Part shown: positions 33,681 to 42,434 of the stretch, one piece after another | Numbering within the stretch: the stretch's first letter is position 1 | How the letters are laid out: every line of letters begins with the position of its first letter | Notes under the pieces: generated by a model | The model's database searches: none | What the model was told of the DNA's origin: nothing | The model's input: the letters and a program-made list of their open reading frames with translations, nothing else | Assembly: GCF_040649515.1 (NCBI RefSeq) | Contig: NZ_JBEZFP010000026.1 | Location: forward strand, 19,767 to 83,766 | DNA from: Yinghuangia elevatio | GTDB taxonomy: Bacteria; Actinomycetota; Actinomycetes; Streptomycetales; Streptomycetaceae | DNA length: 64,000 bases | Direction: 5' to 3' | Program-made: the position numbers and the translations under genes

Positions 33681-36146
33681 ATGACCATGTCGACCCACAG
33701 ACCCCCGGACAGACCCGCCGGTACGCCCGGCGGGAGCGCGCCGCCGCGCACGCTCGCCGAGGATCTGCGCGGGCGCGGCGACGACGAGATCGCGCTGCTG
33801 CTCCGCGCGCGGCCCGATCTGACCACGCCGGTGCCGGTCGACCTGACGCAGTTGGCGACCCGGGCGACCACGCGCGCATCGGTCGCGCGCGTTCTGGAGC
33901 GGTTGGACCGGTTCACCCTCCAGGTTGTGGACGCCGCGGTCGTGCTGCCGGACGGGTTCGCGTACGAGGCGCTGTGCGAGCTGGTCGGCGACGTGCCGCA
34001 GCTCGCGGCCGCGGTCGAGACCTTGCGCGTACGCGCCCTCCTGTGGGGGCCCACGTCGTCGCTGCGCGTCGTGCGCACCGTGCGCGACCTCGCCGGCACC
34101 GCACCGGCCGGGCTCGGCCCGCCGCTGGCCGTGGCGCTCGGCGCGACCGGTCCTTCGCGGTTGCAGGAGGTGCTGGCCGACCTCGGTCTGCCGCCCACCG
34201 CCGATGCGGTGGGCGCGATCGCCGCGATGGCCGGCATGTTCGGCGACCACAAGGCGGTCGCCGCCCTGCTGACCCAGGCGCCGCCCGCCGCGCTCGAAGT
34301 GCTCGACAAACTGGTGTGGGGACCGCCCACCGGCAGCGTGCGCGGCGCCGACCGGCCGGTGCGCGCCGACGAGGCCAACAGCCCGGTCGAGTGGCTGCTC
34401 GCTCGGGGGCTGCTCGTGCCCGCGGGCCCGCAGACCGTCGTCCTGCCGCGCGAACTCGCCCTCGTGCTGCGCGGCGGGCGCGTACACCGGGCCTTGGAGC
34501 CGACGCCGCCGGACATCGCGACGACGCCACGTGATCCACAGGCTGTGGACGCCGCGGCCGCGGGCGCCGCGTTCACCGCCGTGCGGCAGGTCGAGAAGCT
34601 GCTCGAACTGTGGAGCACCGGCGGGCCCCCCGTGCTGCGCGCCGGGGGCCTGGGCGTACGCGACCTCAAGCGCGTCGCCGCGGCCCTCGACGTCCCCGAG
34701 GCCGAGGCCGCGGTGTGGCTGGAGTTGGCGTACGCGACCGGTCTGGTCGCGGGCGACGGCGAACCCGACGAGCAGTGGCTGCCGACTCCCGCCTACGACG
34801 TGTGGCGGGCCCGGCCCGTGGCGGAGCGCTGGGCGGCCCTGGCCGGCGTCTGGCTGGAGACCACGCGCGTGCCCGGCCTGGTCGGCACGCGCGACGACAA
34901 GGACAGGCCGGTCAACGCCCTGGGTCCGGGCATCGACCGCACCACCGCCCCCGAGGTGCGCCACGCGCTGCTCGGCCGTCTGGCCGACCTGCCGCCCGGC
35001 ACCTCCGCACCCGCCGCCGACCTGCTCGCCGACCTGGCCTGGCACCGCCCGGTCCGTACCGCGCGGCTGCGCTCCGAACTCGCCGACCGCACGCTGGTCG
35101 AGGCCGAGTTGCTGGGGGTCACCGGGCGCGGCGCCATCGGCGGCGCGGGCCGCGCCCTGCTGAACGGCGAGCTGAACACCGCGGCCGAGGCGCTCGCGCC
35201 GCTGCTCCCGGTTCCGCTGGACCACGTGCTGCTCCAGGCCGACCTGACCGCCGTCGCGCCCGGCCCGCTCGTGGTCGAACTCGCCCAGGAACTGCACATG
35301 GCAGCCGACATCGAGTCGACCGGCGGCGCCACCGTGTACCGGTTCAGCGAGCCGTCCATCCGCCGCGCGCTCGACTCCGGGCGGACCGCCGCCGACCTGC
35401 ACCGGTTGTTCGCGACGCATTCGCGTACGCCGGTACCGCAGCCGCTCACCTACCTCGTGGACGACATCGCGCGGCGGCACGGACGCCTGCGGGTGGGTGC
35501 CGCATCGGCGTACCTGCGCTGCGACGACGAGTCGGTGCTGAGCGAACTGCTCGCCGACCGCCGCGCCACCGGGCTGCGCATGCGGCGTCTCGCCCCGACC
35601 GTGCTGGCCGCCGAGGGCGCTCCCGACGCGGTCCTGTCGGCCCTGCGCACCCTCGGGTACGCGCCGATGGCCGAGTCCGCGACCGGCGACGTCGTGGTGA
35701 CGCGGCCCGACGCCCGGCGTACGCCGCCCAGGTCGCTGCCGCCGCGCGTGACCGGCGAGCCGCCCGCCCCGAGTGCGAGCCTGATCTCCGCCGCGGTGAG
35801 CACGATCCGGGCCGGGGACCGCGCGGCGGTCAGCCGCCCGCGAGGCCTCGGCAACGGCGAGGCGCCCGCCGAACTGCCGCGCACCTCCGCCGCCGAGACG
35901 CTGCTCGCGCTGCAGTCGGCGCTGGCGGACCGGCGGCCGGTGTGGATCGGCTACGTCACGCGCGAGGGCCGGGCCACGCAGCGCATCATCGTGCCGCTCG
36001 GCCTTGAGGGCGGGTACGTCACGGCGCAGGAGCACACCGCCGGGGAGCTGCACACCTACCCGCTGCACCGCATCACCGGCGTCGAAGCCGTCGACGTCGC
36101 GGATGCCGCCGCCGACACGGAAACCGGCGCGGACACCGCCAAGTAG
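33681..36146 (+). CDS. Helicase-associated (XPB/Ssl2-like) and WYL domain protein
   Basis: An 821-residue protein of the actinobacterial helicase-associated group. The N-terminal 350 residues are helical, winged-helix-like repeats; the middle (about 480-660) corresponds to the XPB_Ssl2/helicase C-3 region (VPLDHVLLQADLTAVAPGPL...LLADRRATGLRMRRLAPTVLAAE); the last 90 residues form a WYL-like domain (VWIGYVTREGRATQRIIVPLGLEGGYVTA). It probably partners the XPB-type helicase at 38399 in DNA repair or recombination. TAACGT ends 7 nt before the ATG, a leaderless start. Confidence 0.8.
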   Translation: MTMSTHRPPDRPAGTPGGSAPPRTLAEDLRGRGDDEIALLLRARPDLTTPVPVDLTQLATRATTRASVARVLERLDRFTLQVVDAAVVLPDGFAYEALCELVGDVPQLAAAVETLRVRALLWGPTSSLRVVRTVRDLAGTAPAGLGPPLAVALGATGPSRLQEVLADLGLPPTADAVGAIAAMAGMFGDHKAVAALLTQAPPAALEVLDKLVWGPPTGSVRGADRPVRADEANSPVEWLLARGLLVPAGPQTVVLPRELALVLRGGRVHRALEPTPPDIATTPRDPQAVDAAAAGAAFTAVRQVEKLLELWSTGGPPVLRAGGLGVRDLKRVAAALDVPEAEAAVWLELAYATGLVAGDGEPDEQWLPTPAYDVWRARPVAERWAALAGVWLETTRVPGLVGTRDDKDRPVNALGPGIDRTTAPEVRHALLGRLADLPPGTSAPAADLLADLAWHRPVRTARLRSELADRTLVEAELLGVTGRGAIGGAGRALLNGELNTAAEALAPLLPVPLDHVLLQADLTAVAPGPLVVELAQELHMAADIESTGGATVYRFSEPSIRRALDSGRTAADLHRLFATHSRTPVPQPLTYLVDDIARRHGRLRVGAASAYLRCDDESVLSELLADRRATGLRMRRLAPTVLAAEGAPDAVLSALRTLGYAPMAESATGDVVVTRPDARRTPPRSLPPRVTGEPPAPSASLISAAVSTIRAGDRAAVSRPRGLGNGEAPAELPRTSAAETLLALQSALADRRPVWIGYVTREGRATQRIIVPLGLEGGYVTAQEHTAGELHTYPLHRITGVEAVDVADAAADTETGADTAK

Positions 36147-36275
36147 TCACCGCGACGCCGCCACCAGTGAGCGGCAATCGCGGCGCCGCCGCCGCTGAGC
36201 GTTAGTCGCCCACGCCGTCACGCCGTCACGCCGTCACCGCCGAACGACAACCGTCGACCGGCGCCCCCACAGCCA

Positions 36276-36300
36276 CGTGCCGGGCGGTCCGCCCGGCACG
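36276..36300. terminator. Bidirectional stem-loop terminator
   Basis: Perfect 11-bp stem CGTGCCGGGCG (36276-36286) / CGCCCGGCACG (36290-36300) between two convergent genes. The gap before it also has three tandem CACGCCGT units (about 36211-36236). Confidence 0.7.
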
Positions 36301-36304
36301 CACG

Positions 36305-37222
36305 TCACATCTCGCGGCGGCCGACCCGCCACACCGCGAGGGACAGCATCGTCAGCGTGACCAGCACCGCCACGATCGCCGGCCGTACGAACTCGCCCGG
36401 CGAGGCGTTCTCCAGGAGTTCGACCCCCGCGCCGCCCAGCGACGACGGCTCCCAGTCGCGCATCGGCTTCCACAGCCGCGGCAGGGGCGACAGCACGAGT
36501 GCCACGAGCGCGGCGCCGAACAGCGCCACGGGCCGCCGCAGGAACGCCGAGGCGCCCGCGACCAGGCCCAGCGCCATGAGCAGGTAGAGCGTGTTGAACA
36601 ACGCGCCGTACAGGATCCGGTCGGTCGGCACCGGCCCCCAGAGCCAGCGCAGTTCGGCCCACACGATGCCCGTGGCCACCGTGTTCGCGATGCAGACGGC
36701 CGCCGCGCACACCGTCCAGCGCGGCACGACCAGGTCCCACGCCTGGCGGGTCCGGGTGCGGTAGAACGCGGCGAGTCCGGGGCGGTGGTCGACGGCGAGC
36801 GCCGCCGCGGCGATGCCGAGCGCGACGAACAGGCCGATCTGCCCGGACGCCGAGACGTACGCGGCCATGCCCTCGGGCGCGCCCATGTCGTCCGGCGGGT
36901 TGGCCCCGTCCGCGCCCAGTACTTCCAGGATGCGGTCCAGGTGCCGCACCACGAGCGGCCCCGCCGCGCCGAGCAGCGGGAAGGCGATGAGCAGGAGCAG
37001 CCAGCGGCGGGTGCGCGTGACGCGGAGGACTTCGAGGCGCCACAGGCCCAGCGGCCGACGTACGCGCGGCCTCGCGGCCTCTGCCGTACGTGCGGGTCCG
37101 CGCGCCTGCCCGGGGGCCGGCCCATGGGCCTGTCCGCGCGCCTGCTCGGCGACCGCCTTGGCCGCGGCTCTGGTCCCGGCGCGTCCGGCCGCGCTCAGCC
37201 GGCTCACGCTGCGCTCGCTCAT
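36305..37222 (-). CDS. ABC transporter permease
   Basis: A 305-residue protein with an Ala/Arg/Gly-rich cytoplasmic N-terminus (about 1-60) and six or seven membrane helices, including LLLLIAFPLLGAAGPLVV, IGLFVALGIAAAALAVDH and a last helix ending WRVGRREM. The segment DHRPGLAAFYRTRTRQAWDLV is typical of ABC-2-like permeases. Its ATG overlaps the ATPase stop by 4 nt, so the pair forms one exporter. Confidence 0.78.
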   Translation of the reverse strand: MSERSVSRLSAAGRAGTRAAAKAVAEQARGQAHGPAPGQARGPARTAEAARPRVRRPLGLWRLEVLRVTRTRRWLLLLIAFPLLGAAGPLVVRHLDRILEVLGADGANPPDDMGAPEGMAAYVSASGQIGLFVALGIAAAALAVDHRPGLAAFYRTRTRQAWDLVVPRWTVCAAAVCIANTVATGIVWAELRWLWGPVPTDRILYGALFNTLYLLMALGLVAGASAFLRRPVALFGAALVALVLSPLPRLWKPMRDWEPSSLGGAGVELLENASPGEFVRPAIVAVLVTLTMLSLAVWRVGRREM

Positions 37223-38169
37223 CGGGCCGCACCGGTGATCGACAGGAAGGCGCTCTCCAGGTCCGACTCCTCGGGCCCGACCGAGATGACGCGCGCGGCG
37301 CTGCGGTCCAGCACGCCGAGGATGTTGCGCTCGCCCTCGTCGACCGTGCGGGCCTGCACGCGGACCAGGCCGGGGCGTACCGACGACACCCGCACGACCC
37401 AGTCCTCGGCCGCGAACGTGCGGCACAGCGCGGCACCGTCGTCGCGCAGCCGGATCAGCCACGTCGGCCGCATGTGCTCGGCGACCAGCTCGGCCACCGG
37501 GCCCTGGTAGATGAGGCGGCCCGCGCGCAGCACGCCGACCTGGTCGCACACGCGCTGCACGTCGGCCAGGATGTGGCTGGAGAAGACGACCGTGGTCCGG
37601 CCGCGCATGCCGGCGACCAGGTCCAGGACCTCGGCACGGCCGCGCGGGTCGAGGGCCGACGTCGGCTCGTCGAGGATCATCAGGTCCGGCTCGGCGACCA
37701 GCGCGGCGGCCAGGCCGAGGCGCTGCGTCATGCCGCGCGAGAACGACCCGGCCTTGCGGTCCGCGGCCTCGACGAGCCCCGTGCGGTGCAGCGCGGTCTT
37801 GACGCACTCCGGGCGCAGGTCCGGGTTGACCAGCCGTCCGGCCAATTCGACCACTTCGGCGGCGCTCAGCCAGGGTTCGAACTCGGGGACGTCGGTGCAC
37901 ACCGCCACCCGGTCCTGCGGGACCCCGAAGTCCACCTCGCCCGCGTCGGCCCGCCGCATGCCGCTGATGAGCGAGAGCAGCGTCGTCTTCCCCGCGCCGT
38001 TCGGCCCGACCAGGCCGTAGACGCTCCCCCGGGGCACGGCGAGGCCGACACCGAACACGCCGGTGCCGCGACCGTAGTCGCGCGTCAGCCCGTGCGTACG
38101 CAGCGCAGGGCCGGACTCGGAAGCCGCGGGGGCACCGGGGACACCCGGCAGCGGCGGAAAAATGGCCAT
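37219..38169 (-). CDS. ABC transporter ATP-binding protein
   Basis: A 316-residue ATPase: Walker A GPNGAGKTT near residue 55, signature FSRGMTQRLG near 145, Walker B LMILDEPTSALD near 165, and the switch His in SSHILAD. A C-terminal extension of about 95 residues follows, as in ABC-2 export ATPases. It energises the permease encoded next. The operon lies between the helicase-associated gene and the XPB-type helicase gene. A TACCCT box 8 nt before the ATG may give a near-leaderless mRNA. Confidence 0.9.
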   Translation of the reverse strand: MAIFPPLPGVPGAPAASESGPALRTHGLTRDYGRGTGVFGVGLAVPRGSVYGLVGPNGAGKTTLLSLISGMRRADAGEVDFGVPQDRVAVCTDVPEFEPWLSAAEVVELAGRLVNPDLRPECVKTALHRTGLVEAADRKAGSFSRGMTQRLGLAAALVAEPDLMILDEPTSALDPRGRAEVLDLVAGMRGRTTVVFSSHILADVQRVCDQVGVLRAGRLIYQGPVAELVAEHMRPTWLIRLRDDGAALCRTFAAEDWVVRVSSVRPGLVRVQARTVDEGERNILGVLDRSAARVISVGPEESDLESAFLSITGAAR

Positions 38170-38398
38170 TGAATATCAGGGTAGGAGCGCCGGACCGAAC
38201 CGTGGTTCCTCCTCAAGGAGGGGTCTTGCGCTCATCCCTGCGCAGTACGGTTCCGTAGGGCTGCTTCCCCGGGTGAATATCGGCGATGCGGAGCGGTTTT
38301 CGGCCGGTTGGTCCGGGCGGGCGCAGCCGACCGGAACACAGTGGTCCCCGGGGTGGTTCACACTGGGAGTCCCCCATTCGCCGTAAGAGAGGCCCCGC

Positions 38399-40048
38399 GT
38401 GGCAGAGCCGACAACCGGCCCGCTCATCGTGCAGTCCGACAAGACGCTCCTGTTGGAGATCGACCACGAGGCCGCGGCCGACTGCCGCCGGGCCATCGCG
38501 CCGTTCGCCGAACTGGAGCGCGCGCCGGAGCACGTGCACACGTACCGCCTCACGCCGCTGGGGCTGTGGAATGCCCGCGCGGCCGGGCACGACGCCGAGC
38601 AGGTCGTCGACGTGCTGCTGCGCTACTCGCGCTACCCGGTGCCGCACGCGCTGCTGGTCGACGTCGCCGAGACCATGGGCAGGTACGGCCGCCTCACCCT
38701 CGCCAAGCACCCCGTGCACGGCCTGGTGCTGACCACGACCGACCGGGCGGTGCTCGAAGAGGTCCTGCGCAGCAAGAAGATGGCCCCGCTGGTCGGGAAC
38801 CGGGTCGACGCGGACAGCGTCGCGGTGCACCCGTCCGAGCGCGGGCAGATCAAGCAGGTGCTGCTCAAGCTGGGCTGGCCCGCCGAGGACCTGGCCGGGT
38901 ACGTCGACGGCGAGGCGCACCCGATCGAGCTCGCCGAGGACGGCTGGACGCTGCGGCCGTACCAGAAGGAGGCCGTCGAGGGCTTCTGGCACGGCGGCTC
39001 CGGCGTGGTCGTGCTGCCCTGCGGCGCCGGCAAGACGCTGGTCGGCGCGGCGGCGATGGCCACTGCGAAGGCGACCACGCTGATCCTGGTGACCAACACG
39101 GTCTCGGCGCGGCAGTGGAAGTCCGAGCTGGTCAAGCGCACCTCGCTGACCGAGGACGAGATCGGCGAGTACAGCGGCACGCGCAAGGAGATCCGGCCGG
39201 TCACGATCGCGACGTACCAGGTGGTCACGACGCGGCGGAAGGGCGTCTACCCGCACCTGGAGCTGTTCGACTCCCGCGACTGGGGCCTCATCGTGTACGA
39301 CGAGGTCCACCTGCTGCCCGCCCCCATCTTCCGGTTCACCGCGGACCTCCAGGCGCGCCGCCGACTCGGCCTGACCGCGACGCTCGTACGCGAGGACGGC
39401 CGTGAGGGCGACGTGTTCTCGCTCATCGGCCCCAAGCGCTACGACGCGCCGTGGAAGGAGATCGAGAACCAGGGCTACATCGCCCCGGCGGACTGCGTCG
39501 AGGTGCGGGTCACGCTGACGGACGCCGAGCGGCTCGCGTACGCGACGGCCGAACCGGAGGAGCGCTACCGCTTCTGCGCGACGACCGAGACCAAGACGCG
39601 GGTCACCAGCGAGCTGGTGGCCCGGCACGCGGGCGAGCAGACGCTCGTGATCGGCCAGTACATCGACCAGCTCGACGAGCTGGGCGAGCGGCTGGACGCG
39701 CCGGTGATCAAGGGCGAGACGCGCAACACCGAGCGGGAGCGGCTGTTCGAGGCGTTCCGGCAGGGCGAGGTCTCGGTCCTGGTGGTCAGCAAGGTCGCGA
39801 ACTTCTCGATCGACCTGCCGGAGGCGGCGGTGGCGATCCAGGTGTCCGGGTCGTTCGGGTCGCGGCAGGAGGAGGCCCAGCGCCTCGGCCGGGTGCTGCG
39901 GCCCAAGGCGGACGGCCGGGCGGCGCGGTTCTACTCGGTGGTGGCGCGCGACACGATCGACCAGGAGTTCGCGGCGCACCGGCAGCGTTTCCTGGCGGAG
40001 CAGGGGTACGCGTACCAGATCGTCGACGCGGACGACCTGCGGTCGTAG
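38399..40048 (+). CDS. XPB-type DNA repair helicase
   Basis: A 549-residue superfamily 2 helicase of the bacterial XPB group. An N-terminal damage-recognition-like domain (about 1-180) is followed by RPYQKEAVEGFW, Walker A LPCGAGKTLVG near 207, motif II DEVHLLP near 300, motif III LTATLVREDG, and motif VI QEEAQRLGRVLRPK. Such helicases unwind DNA in repair and pair with a nuclease or accessory factor; here the plausible partner is the WYL protein encoded at 33681. GTG 38399 has GAGAGG at 6 nt. Confidence 0.92.
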   Translation: MAEPTTGPLIVQSDKTLLLEIDHEAAADCRRAIAPFAELERAPEHVHTYRLTPLGLWNARAAGHDAEQVVDVLLRYSRYPVPHALLVDVAETMGRYGRLTLAKHPVHGLVLTTTDRAVLEEVLRSKKMAPLVGNRVDADSVAVHPSERGQIKQVLLKLGWPAEDLAGYVDGEAHPIELAEDGWTLRPYQKEAVEGFWHGGSGVVVLPCGAGKTLVGAAAMATAKATTLILVTNTVSARQWKSELVKRTSLTEDEIGEYSGTRKEIRPVTIATYQVVTTRRKGVYPHLELFDSRDWGLIVYDEVHLLPAPIFRFTADLQARRRLGLTATLVREDGREGDVFSLIGPKRYDAPWKEIENQGYIAPADCVEVRVTLTDAERLAYATAEPEERYRFCATTETKTRVTSELVARHAGEQTLVIGQYIDQLDELGERLDAPVIKGETRNTERERLFEAFRQGEVSVLVVSKVANFSIDLPEAAVAIQVSGSFGSRQEEAQRLGRVLRPKADGRAARFYSVVARDTIDQEFAAHRQRFLAEQGYAYQIVDADDLRS

Positions 40049-40069
40049 TGCTCGCCGGCGGTTCCCCGC

Positions 40070-40765
40070 TCAGGCCGGGCGGGGCACCGCGGCGAATCCC
40101 GGGAGGGTGAACCAGCCGGGCAGCCCGCGGCGCATGTCCTCGGGGCCGTGCACGTCGATGTCGCCGGCGCGCAGCGCATCCGCCCAGCGCAGGTCGCCGC
40201 GCCAGATCTCGACCAGGCGGCGCAGGCCGGACGTCACGGTCACGTCGACCTCGAAGCCGGGGTCGGCGTCGCACAGGTCCGCGTCGGCGGCGCCGGGGTC
40301 GCCGGCGCTGATGACCAGCCACCAGTCGCGGGCGCGCGCGGGGACGTCCGGGAACCGGAAGCGCACGACGGTGCGGCGGCCGGCGGGGACGGCGTCGCCG
40401 TCGACGCTGCGGCGCATGTCCCAGAGCAGGAGCTTGGGGTCGAGGTCGGCATCGCCCAGTTCGCCGATCCAGCGGACCCCCCAGATGCTCAACGCCTCAA
40501 CCACCGGGCGGAGTTCGTGGCCGGCGGGGGTGAGGACGTACCGCACGTCGGTGCCGTCGACGACACGCTCCACGATGCCGGCGCGGGTCAGGTGGGTCAG
40601 GCGCTTGGACAGCAACGTCGGTGACATGCGCGGCACTCCGCGGCGCACCTCGTTGAACCGCTCGCTGCCGGCGCACAGTTCGCGCACGATCAGGAGCGTC
40701 CAGCGCTCGTCGAGCAGCTCCATGGCCTTGGCGACGGGGCAGAACTGATAGTACGAAGCGCCCAT
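40070..40765 (-). CDS. HxlR family transcriptional regulator
   Basis: A 231-residue regulator. The N-terminal 110 residues are a HxlR winged helix beginning with the conserved Cys (FCPVAKAMELLDERWTLLIVREL) and recognition segment MSPTLLSKRLTHLTRAGIVER. The C-terminal half resembles an SCP2-like or ligand-binding domain (DLDPKLLLWDMRRSVDGDAVP). Divergent from a methyltransferase gene, with a palindrome between them. Confidence 0.85.
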   Translation of the reverse strand: MGASYYQFCPVAKAMELLDERWTLLIVRELCAGSERFNEVRRGVPRMSPTLLSKRLTHLTRAGIVERVVDGTDVRYVLTPAGHELRPVVEALSIWGVRWIGELGDADLDPKLLLWDMRRSVDGDAVPAGRRTVVRFRFPDVPARARDWWLVISAGDPGAADADLCDADPGFEVDVTVTSGLRRLVEIWRGDLRWADALRAGDIDVHGPEDMRRGLPGWFTLPGFAAVPRPA

Positions 40766-40821
40766 GGTGGCGAGCGTACGGCTACGCCGCGGGCGGGCGC
40801 AGCGCCTTTGCCCGACGGGCG

Positions 40822-40836
40822 GTACAGATCCTGTAC
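40822..40836. promoter_or_regulatory. Putative HxlR operator
   Basis: Perfect palindrome GTACAG-ATC-CTGTAC in the divergent intergenic region. It overlaps a possible plus-strand promoter (TTGCCC at 40808, TGTACT at 40832, 18 bp apart). HxlR proteins often bind GTAC-containing dyads. Confidence 0.55.
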
Positions 40837-41026
40837 TAGGCGGCCGGGGGCGTGCCTTCTAGCTTGGATTGCCTGAGGCCGCGGTGAACTGCCGCAGGGC
40901 ACTGCCGAGTTGGCGCCTGCCGTTCGAACCGGACGGGGGTGCCGTGCCACACGAGGAGTGCGGGGCGGGCCCGAGCGACTTCGCGCGGCGAGGAGTCACA
41001 CGTTCCCTGGGGGGAAGGTACCCAAC

Positions 41027-41878
41027 ATGAAAGAAACCGACATTTCGGGCAGCGATGCGGCGCGAGAAGCCGATCGCGCCCTCAAAGCCAAGCATCGCGC
41101 CATGTGGGCGCTCGGCGACTACCCGGCCGTCGCCACCGAGGTCATCGCCGAACTCGGCCCCGAGCTGGCCGCGGCCGCCGGAGCGGCGCCCGGCATCCGG
41201 GTGCTCGACGTGGCGGCCGGATCCGGCAACGCCGCGACAGCCGCGGCGCTCGCCGGTGCCGAGGTCGTGGCGTCCGACCTGACGCCGGAACTGCTGGAGG
41301 TCGGGCGGAGCCAGGCCGAGGCGGCGGGCGCCAAACTGGAGTGGCGGCAGGCGGACGCCGAGGACATGCCGTTCGGAGACGCCGAGTTCGACGCCGTCAT
41401 GTCGTGCGTCGGCGTGATGTTCGCGCCGCACCACCAGGCGACCGCCGACGAGCTGGTACGCGTGTGCAAGCCGGGAGGCCGCATCGCGCTGACCAACTGG
41501 ACCCCGCAGGGGTTCATCGGGCAGATGTTCGCCACGATGAAGCCGTACGCCGCCCCGCCGCCGCCCGGCGCGCAGCCGCCGCCGCTGTGGGGCGACCCGG
41601 ACCACGTACGGGCGCTGCTCGGCGACCGGGTCGAGGACTTCAGCGCGGAGCGGCGGCAACTGGCGGTCGGCCACTTCGGCGGGCCGGAGGAGTTCCGCGA
41701 CTACTTCAAAGCCAACTACGGGCCGACGATCGCGGTGTACCGCAACATCGCCGACGATCCGGAGAAGGTCGCGGCGCTCGACCAGGCACTCGCCGAACTC
41801 CCGGAAAAGTTCCGGCTCGACGGGGACTCGCCGGTGTTGACCTGGGAGTACTTGCTCGTCACGGCCCGACGGCGCTGA
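41027..41878 (+). CDS. Class I SAM-dependent methyltransferase
   Basis: A 283-residue methyltransferase: motif I VRVLDVAAGSGNAATAAALAG (about 57-77), the acidic motif II turn ASDLTPELLEVG, and post-I AEDMPFGDAEFDAVMSCVGVMFAP. It belongs to the small-molecule UbiE/COQ5-like type; the substrate is unknown. A long leader (about 180 nt) separates it from the HxlR operator. ATG has GGGGAAGG about 8 nt upstream. Confidence 0.82.
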   Translation: MKETDISGSDAAREADRALKAKHRAMWALGDYPAVATEVIAELGPELAAAAGAAPGIRVLDVAAGSGNAATAAALAGAEVVASDLTPELLEVGRSQAEAAGAKLEWRQADAEDMPFGDAEFDAVMSCVGVMFAPHHQATADELVRVCKPGGRIALTNWTPQGFIGQMFATMKPYAAPPPPGAQPPPLWGDPDHVRALLGDRVEDFSAERRQLAVGHFGGPEEFRDYFKANYGPTIAVYRNIADDPEKVAALDQALAELPEKFRLDGDSPVLTWEYLLVTARRR

Positions 41879-41912
41879 GGCGCGGCGGGGCCGAGGCAAC
41901 CCGGAACACGAT

Positions 41913-41943
41913 CAATGGCCGCCCCGGATCGGGGTGGCCATTG
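41913..41943. terminator. Bidirectional terminator
   Basis: CAATGGCC (41913-41920) pairs with GGCCATTG (41936-41943), continued by a CCCC/GGGG inner stem, between convergent genes. Confidence 0.7.
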
Positions 41944-41962
41944 GGACTGCGGCGAGGGCCGG

Positions 41963-42172
41963 TCAGTCGATGCCGTGCTTGCCGAGCAGGACGACCTTTG
42001 CGGTGGTGACCGCGAAGATGCCGATGCCGCGGGCGGTGCCCGCGGCGATGCGGCCGGTCCTGGCGAGCGCGCCGGGGCGGGGGTCGGGGGTGGTGCGGAC
42101 GGCCGGGGCCACGCCGCGGGCGGCGGGGACCCGGGCGGTCTGCCGGGTCGGGGTGCGGAGTGTGGTTGCCAT
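41963..42172 (-). CDS. Small protein with one hydrophobic segment
   Basis: A 69-residue protein with a Thr/Arg/Pro-rich N-terminus (MATTLRTPTRQTARVPA) and a C-terminal hydrophobic stretch (GIGIFAVTTAKVVLLG). Family not recognised. TAGCGT on the minus strand (42180-42185) lies 7 nt before the ATG with no ribosome site, the leaderless pattern seen elsewhere here. Confidence 0.5.
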   Translation of the reverse strand: MATTLRTPTRQTARVPAARGVAPAVRTTPDPRPGALARTGRIAAGTARGIGIFAVTTAKVVLLGKHGID

Positions 42173-42282
42173 GTCGTCAACGCTAAGTTTTCCGACATAA
42201 GGGGCGCGTCCGTACCGGGTCGCGTCCCCGGGTAGCCCGCGGGGATGACAGGGTCCCGACCGCCTCGGGGTGAAAAGTCGGG

Positions 42283-42312
42283 TTGAACATGACGTTCGGC
42301 CGGGTTTAGGGT
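42283..42312 (+). promoter_or_regulatory. Promoter for the HelR-type gene
   Basis: TTGAAC (42283-42288) and TAGGGT (42307-42312) are 18 bp apart. A 12-bp palindrome ACCCCTAGGGGT (42342-42353) lies 29 bp downstream and may be an operator. I do not see the rifamycin-associated inverted repeat reported upstream of some helR genes. Confidence 0.45.
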
Positions 42313-42434
42313 GGCCGATTCCGCTGCCGCGTAACCGCACTACCCCTAGGGGTTGGGCGCCGGCCACGTCGACCGGTCGGAATCGGTCGGCGTCCTCTTC
42401 CTCGCAGGAAGCCGCCCACGCACTTCGGAGTCTC

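Noticed and set aside
33357..36068. Minus-strand frame extending the HAAS-like membrane protein across the helicase-associated gene
   Set aside because: Antisense shadow of GC-rich coding DNA; the real protein starts at ATG 33356 behind a ribosome site.
42301..42434. Rifamycin-associated element upstream of the HelR-type gene
   Set aside because: I looked for the reported inverted repeat and found only the unrelated palindrome ACCCCTAGGGGT.
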